Part shown: one piece after another, positions 47,585 to 56,630 of the stretch
Position numbering within the stretch: position 1 is the stretch's first letter
How the letters are laid out: each line of letters begins with the position of its first letter
NCBI RefSeq assembly: GCF_006539825.1
Contig: NZ_BJNT01000011.1
Span: 53,674 to 117,673 of the forward strand
Source of the DNA: Corynebacterium variabile
Lineage (GTDB): Bacteria > Actinomycetota > Actinomycetes > Mycobacteriales > Mycobacteriaceae
Direction of reading: 5' to 3'
Length of the DNA stretch: 64,000 bases
Translations under genes and position numbers: made by a program
The notes under the pieces: model-generated
Seen by the model: only the letters and a program-made list of their open reading frames with translations
Databases searched by the model: none
What the model was told of the DNA's origin: nothing

Positions 47585-47701
47585 GAGGAGCTGTGTTGAC
47601 CACCTGGTTGGCCGGGATGAGCGACACGGGCGGACACAGTTGCGGGGTGCCGTCTGCTGGCTTGTCCCTGTCCTCGGCCCCATCCTGTGGTGGACGTCGG
47701 G

Positions 47702-48082
47702 TCAGCGCCGGAGATTTTCGAGGACCTGGTCTGAGTGGGAATTCGTCCTGCCGTCCGGCGCCCCCATGTACTGCTGGAGGGACAGTCGCTCAACTGCGCC
47801 GACGTCACCCGTCACCATGGTGTCGACCGCCTGCTCCGCCCTTTCGTCTGACATCCCGCTGCTCTCCGGGAACTTCGGAAGTCCTTTCATCTCCATTCCC
47901 GGGGCCAGCGAACCCGGCGGCAGGATGCTGATCGTCGGAACCCCTGCTGGTCCGTCGGCTGTGTTCCCCCTCCATGGTGCTTTCCCCGACTCCGACTCTC
48001 CTCCGGAGCACCCGGTGAGTATCAGGACCGCGAAGGTGGCGACCACCAGTGTGGTCATTGCGCGTGTATGCGTGAACCCCAT
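47702..48082 (-). CDS. Small secreted lipoprotein of unknown function
   Basis: The 126-aa protein has a signal peptide ending in a lipobox LTGC with Cys25, followed by a Gly/Ser-rich linker. The mature region of about 100 residues is Pro-rich then acidic and has no recognised domain. The start ATG (MGFTHT) has GAGGG 7 nt upstream; a frame of 84 further codons upstream lacks codon bias and is rejected. It is convergent with the SDR gene, with 117 nt between them. Confidence 0.65.
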   Translation of the reverse strand: MGFTHTRAMTTLVVATFAVLILTGCSGGESESGKAPWRGNTADGPAGVPTISILPPGSLAPGMEMKGLPKFPESSGMSDERAEQAVDTMVTGDVGAVERLSLQQYMGAPDGRTNSHSDQVLENLRR

Positions 48083-48303
48083 GTCCCCGCCCTCAACTTT
48101 CATGTCGGCTTTCGTCTCGACGTATGCGACGGCCCCTCGCCGGCATCCCCGGAACCCGGTGAGTTCTCTTCCTGAAAACAGTAGCAGCATTCGCGCGAGC
48201 CAGGCGGGGAAACCATGAGCGCACTGTGCCCTGCATCTCCACACTGGTCGGACGTGTCCGGAATCATGAGGTGAAGAGCGTACACCCCACATAGACTGGC
48301 CGA

Positions 48304-48375
48304 CCCCGGGACACACCGCCGACTCTCCTCGCACCGGCGGTGTCGCCCCGGGACCGATCTGGCCGTCCGGCCAGA
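48304..48375 (+). repeat. Stacked hairpins upstream of the DUF1275 gene
   Basis: A bulged hairpin (ACACCGCCG-type arms inside CCCGGG ends, about 48304-48352) is followed by TCTGGCC-GTCC-GGCCAGA (48358-48375) and then several CAGAC units. The 336-nt gap between the lipoprotein and this gene otherwise shows nothing coding. This may be a structured leader or a terminator for a short transcript. Confidence 0.5.
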
Positions 48376-48418
48376 CGGGACAGACCAGACAGACCCTTAC
48401 CCGGAAAGGCGCCCGATC

Positions 48419-49207
48419 GTGCCCTCACATCTCACGACCACGCATACCCAGACCACAGCTACCCCGGTCAACCGACCGGACGAGCACAGTCCGCCGAGCA
48501 CCCCGCACCCCGCCCTCGGCCCCTATCACGACGGTCGTGAAATGGCCCTCGGCATCGTGCTTGCCGGCTTGGCCGGCGCGATGGGCGCAGCTGCCTGGCT
48601 GCACACCGACGGCTGGTACGTCACCTTCATGACCGGCAACACCGAGCGGATGATCCTCGAGCATGCCAAGGGGGAGCATGTCCTGGGTATCAGCGCCCTG
48701 ACCACCGTCCTCGTCTTCGTCCTCGGTGTAATGGTCGCGACCTGGGCCAGGATCCGCTGGTGGCGCAAGTCCCGGCACGGCGCCACGGTCCTCACCACCG
48801 GAGCAGCCTATCTCGCCTGGTTCGCGGACGTGGCCACCGAGGGAGCATCGGACCTGTTCGGCGTCATCCCCGTCCTGTGCCTGGCCTTCGGACTCGGCGC
48901 ACTCAACACGTCCGTCAGCCGCAACAACCAGGTCGCGATGCCGCTGTCCTATGTCACCGGGACGCTGGTGAAGATGGGCCAGGGGTTCGCCCTCCACATG
49001 GCCCGCGTGAGCCGCTGGGTGTGGGTCTCCCAGGCCGTGACCTACGCAGGCTTCCTCGGGGGCATCCTCACCGGCGCCGTACTCTTCGTCTCCGCCGGCA
49101 CCGATGACACACTCGCCGTCCTGGCGATCCTGTCCACCCTGATCACCCTGGCCACCTGGCGCCTGGACCACCCGCTCTACGCGGTGAAGGACGCGGGCAA
49201 GGCCTGA
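48419..49207 (+). CDS. DUF1275 (YoaK) family membrane protein
   Basis: The 262-aa protein has six to seven hydrophobic helices and the family pattern GAMGAAAWLHTDGWYVTFMTGNTERM near residue 55 and NQVAMPLSYVTGTLVKMGQ near residue 175. The first 40 residues are a polar Thr/Pro-rich tail. DUF1275 members are uncharacterised, possibly transporters. The start is GTG with AAGG 9 nt upstream. It is followed by a terminator and is not in an operon. Confidence 0.85.
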   Translation: MPSHLTTTHTQTTATPVNRPDEHSPPSTPHPALGPYHDGREMALGIVLAGLAGAMGAAAWLHTDGWYVTFMTGNTERMILEHAKGEHVLGISALTTVLVFVLGVMVATWARIRWWRKSRHGATVLTTGAAYLAWFADVATEGASDLFGVIPVLCLAFGLGALNTSVSRNNQVAMPLSYVTGTLVKMGQGFALHMARVSRWVWVSQAVTYAGFLGGILTGAVLFVSAGTDDTLAVLAILSTLITLATWRLDHPLYAVKDAGKA

Positions 49208-49216
49208 TCTCTTCTC

Positions 49217-49253
49217 GCCCGTGCCACTCCCGTCCCTTCAGAGTGGCACGGGC
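49217..49253 (+). terminator. Terminator of the DUF1275 gene
   Basis: GCCCGTGCCACTC pairs with GAGTGGCACGGGC (13 bp, 11-nt loop), 10 nt past the stop. No long T-run follows, but the stem is strong. Confidence 0.75.
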
Positions 49254-49380
49254 TCTGATGAGTCCGAGGTGAACCACGGACGCCAGGACCGGTCTTACCA
49301 CTCCCTAATCTTCCCCCGACCTGCGACGATGTAGTTCACCCCAGATTCACGGAGGCTACCTGCGTAAACGCCGGTCACTT

Positions 49381-49517
49381 CGCCTCTCAGCTTCAGTAGA
49401 GAGAGGCGATCAGGTTGCTCATATCGATAAGGCAACTATACAGTAGAACGAGTATTTCATTACCGGACGCCATTCCCCGGCGTCCTCACGGTCCCGTGCA
49501 CTCCGTGCCACGGGACC
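49381..49517 (+). promoter_or_regulatory. Structured leader/promoter region of the ProP-like gene
   Basis: In order: CGCCTCTC/GAGAGGCG (49381-49408), GTTGC/GCAAC (49414-49436), a -10-like TATACA/TACAGT near 49438-49443, then two hairpins GGACGCC/GGCGTCC (49465-49485) and GGTCCCGTG/CACGGGACC (49490-49517). The first two inverted repeats are upstream of the -10 (operator-like), the last two are within the expected transcript. The 460-nt gap shows no coding potential. Confidence 0.5.
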
Positions 49518-49671
49518 CGTCTGTCAAGACCCGACGAAAGGACCGCGGCCCAGGACAACCCCACCCACTGCACACCCCGGAACCCCGGAAGGACGGCTGA
49601 CCCCAGCCATGTTCGGATCACACCCGAAGACCCCCACCCCCACCAAGGGAAAGAGGTGGAAGGCAGACGAC

Positions 49672-51111
49672 GTGACCGTCACCGAGCCCGCCACCGTCAG
49701 AACCGCCATCAACGCCGCCGCCATCGGAAACGTCACCGAATGGTACGACTTCGGCGTCTACGGCTACCTCATGCTGACCATCGAGGGGGTGTTCCTTCCG
49801 GAGGACTCCGGCGCAGCAGGCAAGATCATCACCGCCGGCCTCTTCGCGGTCTCCTTCCTCGTCCGCCCGATCGGCGGCCTGATCTTCGGACCGCTCTCCG
49901 ACCGCATCGGACGTAACCGTGTCCTCGCCATCACGATGATCATGATGGCGACCGCCACCTTCCTCATCGGCATCATCCCCGACTACGCCACCATCGGCAT
50001 GGCCGCACCGTTCCTGCTGCTGCTCTGCCGCCTCCTGCAGGGCTTCTCGACCGGCGGCGAATACTCCAACGCCATGACCTTCATCGCGGAGTACGCCCCG
50101 GACCGTAAACGTGGCTTCTTCGGCAGCCTGCTGGAGGTCGGTACCTTCGGCGGCTACGTGCTCGGCGCTTCTGTCGCGGTGATCCTCGAGTCCGTCCTCG
50201 GCGACGACGCCATGCAGTCCTGGGGCTGGCGCCTGCCCTTCTTCGTCGCCCTTCCACTGGGCTTCATCGGCATCTACCTCCGCGCCAAGCTCAGCGACAC
50301 CCCCGCCTTCGAGGCACAGGAGGCCGCCAAGAGCGCACCGGAGAGCGAGACCCACGCGGCCCGCGACTTCGAGGGCCACGAGTTCAAGAAGATCGCGTCC
50401 CTCTGGCCCTCCATCCTGGTCTGCTGTGGCCTGGTGATCGCCTGGAACGTCACGAACTACATGCTGACCTCCTTCATGCCCTCCTACTTCGACGAGGTCG
50501 GCAACCGGCAGGACGGCTTCGAGATCACCAGCCTCACGGCCAATATCCTCGAGATCATCGTCATGCTGATCTGCCTGCTGCTGATCCCCGTCTTCGGCAG
50601 GCTGTCGGACCGTGTCGGACGCAAGCCGATCGTCCTCGCCGGCTGCGTCTCGCTGATCGTGCTGGCGGTCCCCTCGATCCTCCTGGTCCGGGTCGACAAC
50701 GTGGTGACGGTCTTCCTGGGAATGCTCATCATGGGACTGTCGCTGATCTGCTTCAGCTCGATCATGCCGTCGACCCTGCCCTCCCTGTTCCCGACGGTGG
50801 TGCGCGCCGGTGCCCTGGCGATCGCCTTCAACGTGTCGATCTCCCTGTTCGGCGGCACGACCTCCACGGTCATGGAGGCCCTGATCTCCGCCACGGACAA
50901 CCTGATGTGGCCCGCCTACTACCTCATGATCGCCGGTGCGATCGGGTTGATCGCCCTGCGCTACCTTCCGGAGACCAACGGCCGACCGATGTGGGGTTCC
51001 AATCCCGCAGCCGCATCCCGGGAAGAGGCCGTCGAGCACGCCGCCGAGCTCAACCGAGAGATCGAGGAGCTGGAGCGCGAGGCCAACAGCGTCCGCTCCG
51101 CTGCGCGGTAG
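49672..51111 (+). CDS. proP: MFS metabolite:H+ symporter, ProP-like
   Basis: The 479-aa protein is a twelve-helix MFS transporter of the metabolite:H+ symporter family. It begins with the family hallmark AIGNVTEWYDFGVYGYL, then DRIGRNRVLA and RLLQGFSTGGEYSNA. The C-terminal 35 residues (EEAVEHAAELNREIEELEREA) form a coiled coil like that of ProP osmosensors, so uptake of proline, betaine or ectoine under osmotic stress is likely. The GTG start has GGAAGG 8 nt upstream; an ATG 63 nt earlier has a poor site. Substrate is not proven. Confidence 0.82.
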   Translation: MTVTEPATVRTAINAAAIGNVTEWYDFGVYGYLMLTIEGVFLPEDSGAAGKIITAGLFAVSFLVRPIGGLIFGPLSDRIGRNRVLAITMIMMATATFLIGIIPDYATIGMAAPFLLLLCRLLQGFSTGGEYSNAMTFIAEYAPDRKRGFFGSLLEVGTFGGYVLGASVAVILESVLGDDAMQSWGWRLPFFVALPLGFIGIYLRAKLSDTPAFEAQEAAKSAPESETHAARDFEGHEFKKIASLWPSILVCCGLVIAWNVTNYMLTSFMPSYFDEVGNRQDGFEITSLTANILEIIVMLICLLLIPVFGRLSDRVGRKPIVLAGCVSLIVLAVPSILLVRVDNVVTVFLGMLIMGLSLICFSSIMPSTLPSLFPTVVRAGALAIAFNVSISLFGGTTSTVMEALISATDNLMWPAYYLMIAGAIGLIALRYLPETNGRPMWGSNPAAASREEAVEHAAELNREIEELEREANSVRSAAR

Positions 51112-51162
51112 GGCGCCCCCTGTAGGACTTCTCTCCCTCTGCCCCGCCCTGAAGTGTCTGAC

Positions 51163-52245
51163 TCAGCCTGCGACGGCGTCTGCCTGGTGGTCGGCACCGG
51201 TTCTCAGGTCCTTCAGCAGCCCCGGCATGATCTCCTTGTTCCACATGTAGCCGCAGTAGTGCGCCACGCCGAACTCGGGCAGGAACTTCCGGGCGGATGC
51301 GGCCCTGCGCTCCATCTCCTCCGCACCATCGTTGACTTCGATGCCGAGATAGATGGTCGCGTCCCCGGTGGTCAGGTCCGCCAGCGGAGCGAAGTATTCG
51401 TCGCCGGAATCCTGCATCGCCGGCATATGGAAGTAGTTCACCTTGTTTCCGGACGCAGCCTGGATCGCATTGGCCAGACGAACCGGCAGGTCGATCGTGT
51501 CGAGCGGCTGGACCGGGTAGTACGGGGCAGTGCCGCAGCAGATGTGGAATCCGATCCGGACCTCCTCGGGAAGCCCCGCGAGGTGCGGGCCAATGTACTC
51601 CAGTGAGGTGTACCGCTCGAACAGCTCCTCGGCGGGCAGGTCAGGCACCCACGGGAGGAGTTTGGCCCATGCCCCACCGATGTGGTCCAGCTCGGTGCAG
51701 TAGTCGATCTGGATGCACAGTTCGTCTGCAGGGATAACCTCGAGGATGCGGCGGTATTCGTCCTGCAGCGCCTCCTGCCATGCTGCGATGGCGACGGGCC
51801 ATTCCTCGTAGTAGGCGAAGCTGATGGAGACCACGTCGTGGGCTCCTGGCACAGAGACCTGGAAGAGGGTGTCAGCAGGGATCTTGCCCTCCTTCTTCAT
51901 CCGGGTGAAGACCGCGTAAGAGTCGATCGCATCCTGCGCGTACGGAAGACGACCGCGCAGATCCACCGTGGCCCCGGGGCGGATGCGCAGGCGGTGGCGT
52001 CCTTCTTCATCATGTACCGCCGGCTTAGGGACGTCCCTGTCGTCCACGATCTCGAAGCACTCGGCCGGCGTCAGGACGCGCTTGTTGACACCTCCGATCC
52101 ATTTGAGGCGGGCCGGGGTGTTCTCTCCGTCAGGCCAGGAGATCGCCCGGTCACCGACTGCCTCGGCGAGAAGGCTGTAGACCTCTTCGGTGCTGTCGGC
52201 GGGGATGCCCCCAGCGAACATGATGTTGCGGCTCATACAGGTCAT
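51163..52245 (-). CDS. MetE/UROD-like superfamily protein
   Basis: The 360-aa protein resembles the TIM-barrel of cobalamin-independent methionine synthase and uroporphyrinogen decarboxylase-like enzymes. Visible parts are LFQVSVPGAHDVVS, LCIQIDYCTELDHIGG, and a likely zinc-binding GFHICCGTAPYYP, followed by VNYFHMPAM. It lacks the N-terminal MetE barrel. It may move a methyl group or cleave a C-S bond, but the reaction is unknown. A second ATG 9 nt downstream (MSRNIM) is an alternative start. It is an orphan between the ProP-like gene and a divergent lipase. Confidence 0.68.
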   Translation of the reverse strand: MTCMSRNIMFAGGIPADSTEEVYSLLAEAVGDRAISWPDGENTPARLKWIGGVNKRVLTPAECFEIVDDRDVPKPAVHDEEGRHRLRIRPGATVDLRGRLPYAQDAIDSYAVFTRMKKEGKIPADTLFQVSVPGAHDVVSISFAYYEEWPVAIAAWQEALQDEYRRILEVIPADELCIQIDYCTELDHIGGAWAKLLPWVPDLPAEELFERYTSLEYIGPHLAGLPEEVRIGFHICCGTAPYYPVQPLDTIDLPVRLANAIQAASGNKVNYFHMPAMQDSGDEYFAPLADLTTGDATIYLGIEVNDGAEEMERRAASARKFLPEFGVAHYCGYMWNKEIMPGLLKDLRTGADHQADAVAG

Positions 52246-52338
52246 GACTTTCTCTCGGATGTGCGTGGAACCTTGCCGAATCTACCCGCCTGCGCGAGGG
52301 GACTACCTATGTAGTTTTATGACCCGTAACATCCGGGC

Positions 52339-53745
52339 ATGACGTTCACACACCGGCTCTTCACCGCCGGGCTCTCCACGCTTTCCGTCCTCGCGCTCAG
52401 CACCGCCTTCGCCACGGCCACGGCGGTAGCCTCCCCGACCACCACAGACACCGCCCCCGGTGTCCCGCCGAGTCTCGCTGCAACAGACCCGACGATCGGA
52501 GCCCCGGCGGACGACCCGTTCTACACTCCCCCGGCCTCCATTCCCGCCGCCCCAGGCAGCCTGATCCGCGACCAGTTCGCCCCGCATCTGCTCGCCGGGT
52601 TCGATCAGGAGGATGCCCCCGCCCGCGCCGACAGGATCCTCTACACCACCACCGCCCAGGACGGCTCACCCGTGGCCACCAGCGGCTTCGTCATGGAACC
52701 CGCCCGCCCCTGGACCGGTGAAGGCCCCACACCCACCATCGTCTTCGCACCTGGCACCCGCGGCGCCGGGGACTACTGCGCCCCCTCACGCGCCGGCAAC
52801 CTGTTCGCCAGCACCGACATGGCCGCAGGCAGCATTAACGTCAACTACGAGTATCCGTTCTATGCGATGGCCTCGGCCGCCGGATACCGGGTCGTCGTCA
52901 CCGACTACATCGGCCTCGGCACGCCCGGCCAACACACCTACGTCAACCACACCGAGGAAGCCCACGCTGTGTTGGACGCGGCCCGGGCCGGACTCGCTTT
53001 CGCAGGCGCTGTAGCGGACTCCCCCGTCGCCCTCTTCGGCTACTCCCAGGGAGGTGGGGCCACCGCCGGTGCGGCGGAACTCGCGGCGTCCTACGCCCCG
53101 GAACTCAACTTCAAGGGAGTCTTCGCCGGAGCTCCGCCGGCGAACCTACAGGACGTCACCGATACCGTGGACGGGTCGATGGGCGGCAACGTCCTCGGCT
53201 TCGCGCTCAACGGCGCGATCGCCCGGAATCCGGAGCTCGCCGGGCTGGCCGACATGTACTTCAACGACGAGGGCAAGGCCTTCCTCGCCGAAACGGCCGA
53301 CCAGTGCACCTTCACCATCGACACCTCCACACCGGATCTCAGCGAGATCGACCCGACCGATCCGATGGCCTCGATGATGTTCGACTCGCGCGAACTGACC
53401 ACCGACGGCCGCTCGTTCGGTGAGATCATCCGGGAGGACGCCGACCTGCGCGGCGTCCTGATGGGACCGGACTACCGGCTCGGCGACCGGCCGGTGGACG
53501 TGCCGATGTTCATCCTCGGCGGCACCAATGACGACACGATCCCCTACGGCCAGACCCGTCAGCTCGCCGCGGACTACTGCGCCTCCGGGGCATCGGTGAC
53601 GTTCCTCACGGACGGCTCTCCGGCCGTGCTGCCTGGCACCGGACTGGGCCATGCCGTCCCCCAGGCCAACCACACCTTGCAGGCCCTGGACTGGCTCGGC
53701 GACCGGTTCACCGGGGTGGAGGCCGCTTCGACCTGTGGCGGGTGA
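52339..53745 (+). CDS. Secreted lipase (LIP family)
   Basis: The 468-aa protein has a Sec signal peptide (residues 1-32, ending ATAVASP) and belongs to the secretory lipase family. The nucleophile is Ser236 in FGYSQGGG; the acid is likely in GGTNDDTIPYG and the histidine in GLGHAVPQANH. The Pro/Ala-rich segment after the signal is typical of corynebacterial exported enzymes. TAACAT is 6 nt before the ATG, predicting a leaderless mRNA. It may use long-chain acyl esters from skin, cheese or milk lipids; substrate is inferred. Confidence 0.9.
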   Translation: MTFTHRLFTAGLSTLSVLALSTAFATATAVASPTTTDTAPGVPPSLAATDPTIGAPADDPFYTPPASIPAAPGSLIRDQFAPHLLAGFDQEDAPARADRILYTTTAQDGSPVATSGFVMEPARPWTGEGPTPTIVFAPGTRGAGDYCAPSRAGNLFASTDMAAGSINVNYEYPFYAMASAAGYRVVVTDYIGLGTPGQHTYVNHTEEAHAVLDAARAGLAFAGAVADSPVALFGYSQGGGATAGAAELAASYAPELNFKGVFAGAPPANLQDVTDTVDGSMGGNVLGFALNGAIARNPELAGLADMYFNDEGKAFLAETADQCTFTIDTSTPDLSEIDPTDPMASMMFDSRELTTDGRSFGEIIREDADLRGVLMGPDYRLGDRPVDVPMFILGGTNDDTIPYGQTRQLAADYCASGASVTFLTDGSPAVLPGTGLGHAVPQANHTLQALDWLGDRFTGVEAASTCGG

Positions 53746-53808
53746 TGTCGGGCACGCGTGTTGCAGCGCCGTTGTCAACCACCCTCCCGTTGTTCAGCGT
53801 GACGAGAA

Positions 53809-53846
53809 CAGAACCTCTTGTTGAAGTCAGAACCTGTTGGCAGAAT
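53809..53846 (+). promoter_or_regulatory. Direct repeats and -10 of the importer-monooxygenase operon
   Basis: CAGAACCTCTTG (53809-53820) and CAGAACCTGTTG (53828-53839) are 11/12 identical at a 19-nt period. They precede the -10 CAGAAT (53841-53846), which is 8 nt before the ATG. The second copy overlaps the -35/-10 spacer, suggesting an operator for a repressor. Confidence 0.55.
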
Positions 53847-53854
53847 CCCGCGCC

Positions 53855-54673
53855 ATGACCAACACAGACCTGAGCAACAGCCCACCGAAAATCTCCGTCC
53901 GGGAAGTGTCCAAGATCTTCCCGGCCGGCGCCTCCGGCACCACAGTCACCGCGCTCGACCGCACCAGCCTCGACGTCCGCGACGGTGAGTTCCTCTCCCT
54001 GCTCGGCCCCTCCGGCTGCGGGAAATCCACGCTCCTCGACCTGCTCACCGGCCTGACCACGCCGACCGACGGCGAGATCCTCATCGACGGCCACCCCGTC
54101 GTCGGCCCCGGCACCGACCGCGGCATCGTCTTCCAGCAGTACGCCCTGCTCCCCTGGCGCACCGCCCTGGGCAATCTCGAGTTCGGGCTGGAGAACAGCG
54201 TCCGCTCCCGGCGCGAACGGCGCGAGACCGCCCGCCACTACCTCGACCTCGTCGGCCTGTCCGACTTCGCCGACCGCCACCCCGGGGAACTCTCCGGTGG
54301 CATGAAACAGCGCGTAGCCATCGCCCGCAGCCTGTCCTACGACCCGGATGTGCTGCTCATGGACGAGCCCTTCGCCGCCCTTGACGCCTTCACCCGCGAA
54401 TCCCTGCAGGACATGCTGCTGACGATCCGCGAGGAGACGCAGAAGACCATCGTCTTCGTCACCCACAGCATCGACGAGGCCGTGTACCTCTCCGACCGCG
54501 TCGCGGTGATGAGCGCCCGCCCGGGCCGGATCCGGGCGCTGGAAGACGTCCATATCGACCGCTCGGTGCCGGATGCCCGCTCCACCGAGGACTTCCGCAC
54601 CCTGCGTCACCACCTCTGGGCACTGCTCCAGCAGGAGACCACCCCACGACCCCTCACAGGAGCCCACCGATGA
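53855..54673 (+). CDS. ABC importer ATPase (SsuB/TauB type)
   Basis: The 272-aa ATPase of a nitrate/sulfonate/taurine-type importer. Walker A is GPSGCGKST at residues 51-59, the signature is [14 protein letters not shown], and Walker B is VLLMDEPFAALD followed by the TH switch in VTHSIDEA. The Q-loop VFQQYALLPWRTALGNL is the SsuB-type form. The permease ATG overlaps its stop by 4 nt. Three further genes follow without gaps, so this is the first gene of a five-gene-type unit. Substrate unknown. Confidence 0.92.
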   Translation: MTNTDLSNSPPKISVREVSKIFPAGASGTTVTALDRTSLDVRDGEFLSLLGPSGCGKSTLLDLLTGLTTPTDGEILIDGHPVVGPGTDRGIVFQQYALLPWRTALGNLEFGLENSVRSRRERRETARHYLDLVGLSDFADRHPGELSGGMKQRVAIARSLSYDPDVLLMDEPFAALDAFTRESLQDMLLTIREETQKTIVFVTHSIDEAVYLSDRVAVMSARPGRIRALEDVHIDRSVPDARSTEDFRTLRHHLWALLQQETTPRPLTGAHR

Positions 54674-55605
54674 GCACGACACTCACCTCCACATCCACCG
54701 CACCGGACGCCTACGCCACCACCGGGACCTCCCCCGGGTCCACCACCTCACCCGCCGGCGCTGACCCGGCGTCCTCCCCTGAGCACCCCACGACCCCGGA
54801 CTCCGATGCCACGCCCACCGCGTCCTCCCGCGCCCGAGGCATCCTGCACGCCCTGCCGCGTCTCGCAGGACGCACCGCGACCCGCTCGCTGCTCATCCTC
54901 GTCCTGCTCGCCGTGTGGGAGATCGCGCCGCGCAATGACTGGGTCAACCCGATCTTCCTGCCGCCGCTGAGCGAGGTACTCGATGCGGCGTGGCGGCTGA
55001 CCACCGACGGCACGCTCGGCCACCATGTCGGTGCGAGCCTGACGCGCTCGGTCGTCGGTTTCGGTATCGCCGTCGTCGCCGGTGTGACGCTCGGCCTGCT
55101 CATCGGCTGGTACCGCTTCCTCGCCGACCTGCTCAACCCGGTTCTCGAGATCCTGCGCAACACCGCCGCCCTCGCCCTGCTGCCCGTGGTGACTCTGCTG
55201 CTCGGCATCGGCGAGACCGCGAAGATCTCCCTGGTGGTCTACGCCGCACTGTTCCCGATCCTGCTCAACACGCTCACCGGGGTACGTACCGTGGACCCGC
55301 TGCTCGTGCGCTCCGCCCGGTCGCTGAACCTGCGCCCGCACCAGATCTTCATCAGGGTCGTGCTGCCCTCGGCGGTGCCCTCGATCTTCACCGGCCTGCG
55401 GATGGGTGCGGCGGCGTCCATCCTCGTCCTCGTCGCCGCCGAGATGATCGGTGCGAAGTCCGGCCTCGGCTACCTCATCCAGGCATCCCAACTGAACTTC
55501 CAGATCGCCAACATGTATGTCGGCATCATCGCCATCGTCGCGCTCGGCCTGCTGGCGAACTACGGCCTGCTCGCCGTGCAGCGTCGGCTGTCGAGGTGGC
55601 GCTGA
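54670..55605 (+). CDS. ABC importer permease (SsuC/TauC type)
   Basis: The 311-aa permease has six hydrophobic helices after an unusually long Thr/Ser/Pro-rich cytoplasmic tail of about 55 residues. The EAA-like coupling loop is ARSLNLRPHQIFIRVVLPSAVPSIFTGLR, typical of this family. Its stop shares a base with the next start (TGATG). Confidence 0.92.
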   Translation: MSTTLTSTSTAPDAYATTGTSPGSTTSPAGADPASSPEHPTTPDSDATPTASSRARGILHALPRLAGRTATRSLLILVLLAVWEIAPRNDWVNPIFLPPLSEVLDAAWRLTTDGTLGHHVGASLTRSVVGFGIAVVAGVTLGLLIGWYRFLADLLNPVLEILRNTAALALLPVVTLLLGIGETAKISLVVYAALFPILLNTLTGVRTVDPLLVRSARSLNLRPHQIFIRVVLPSAVPSIFTGLRMGAAASILVLVAAEMIGAKSGLGYLIQASQLNFQIANMYVGIIAIVALGLLANYGLLAVQRRLSRWR

Positions 55606-56630
55606 TGCGACGCCTGCTCACAGCCCTGCTCGGCATACTCGGCCTCCTGGCCTCCCTGGCACTGGCCGGATGTGCCGGCACCGGCGGCGCCACCGAACTC
55701 GCCGACGGACGCTATGAACTGAAGTACCAGGGGACGCCGGGCTCGGTGAACCTCCCCGAACTCGCCGAGGACCTGGGCTACTTCGACAACATCGCCCTGA
55801 ACCGCGTCAGCGACACCTCCTCGGGGCCGATCTCGATCCAGAATGTCGCGACCGGCGAGACCGACTTCGGCTCCGCCTTCAACGGTGCGATCGCGAAGCT
55901 CCGGGCGTCCGGGGCGAAGATCACCGGCGTCGTCGATTCCTACGGGGCGGACGCCGAGACCTACAACGGCTTCCTCGTCAAGAAGGATTCGGACATCCAC
56001 ACCGGCAAGGACCTCATCGGCAGGACCATAGGTATGAACACCCTGGGTGCCCACGCCGAGTTCATCACGCGCGAGTGGCTGCGCCAGCAGGGCCTGACGC
56101 CTGAGGAGATCGGGAAGGTCAACCTGGTCGTCGTCGAACCGGTGAACAACGAGGAGGCGTTGCGCTCCGGGCAGATCGACGTCGGCGCGGTCAGCGGACC
56201 CTTCCTCCAGCGCGCCGCGGCGTCCGGGGACTTCCGGGAGATCTACACCGACAAGGACCTCTTCGACGAGTTCTCCTACGGCTCCTGGATCTTCCGCGAC
56301 AACTTCATCGAGAAGTCACCCGACGCGGTCGCCGACTTCACCCAGGGTGTCGCCCGGGCGATCCGCTGGCTGCAGACCACCGACCGGCAGACCGTCGTCG
56401 ACCGCTACAAGACCATCATGGCGGGCCGCGACCGCGACGAGGACCCTGCGCTGGCCGAGTACTACCGCAGCTCATCGATACTGAAACCCGGCGGTGTGAT
56501 CCAGCCCGAGGAGTTCAGCATCTGGACCGACTGGCTGGTCCGTAACGGCGAGTTCCACGACGACGAGGTCAACCCCGACGACCTGTTCACCAACGAGTTC
56601 AACCCCTACGCCACAGGAGAACTGACATGA
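55605..56630 (+). CDS. ABC importer substrate-binding lipoprotein (SsuA/TauA-like)
   Basis: The 341-aa lipoprotein has a lipobox LAGC at Cys23 and the NMT1/SsuA-like fold. Motifs include GTPGSVNLPELAEDLGYFDNI, GSAFNGAIAKLRASGAKI and EPVNNEEALRSGQIDVGAVSGPF. It would deliver the substrate to the ATPase-permease pair. The monooxygenase gene starts within its last 4 nt, so the substrate is probably oxidised right after uptake. Sulfonate, sulfone or aromatic acid are possible; nothing visible decides. Confidence 0.9.
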   Translation: MRRLLTALLGILGLLASLALAGCAGTGGATELADGRYELKYQGTPGSVNLPELAEDLGYFDNIALNRVSDTSSGPISIQNVATGETDFGSAFNGAIAKLRASGAKITGVVDSYGADAETYNGFLVKKDSDIHTGKDLIGRTIGMNTLGAHAEFITREWLRQQGLTPEEIGKVNLVVVEPVNNEEALRSGQIDVGAVSGPFLQRAAASGDFREIYTDKDLFDEFSYGSWIFRDNFIEKSPDAVADFTQGVARAIRWLQTTDRQTVVDRYKTIMAGRDRDEDPALAEYYRSSSILKPGGVIQPEEFSIWTDWLVRNGEFHDDEVNPDDLFTNEFNPYATGELT

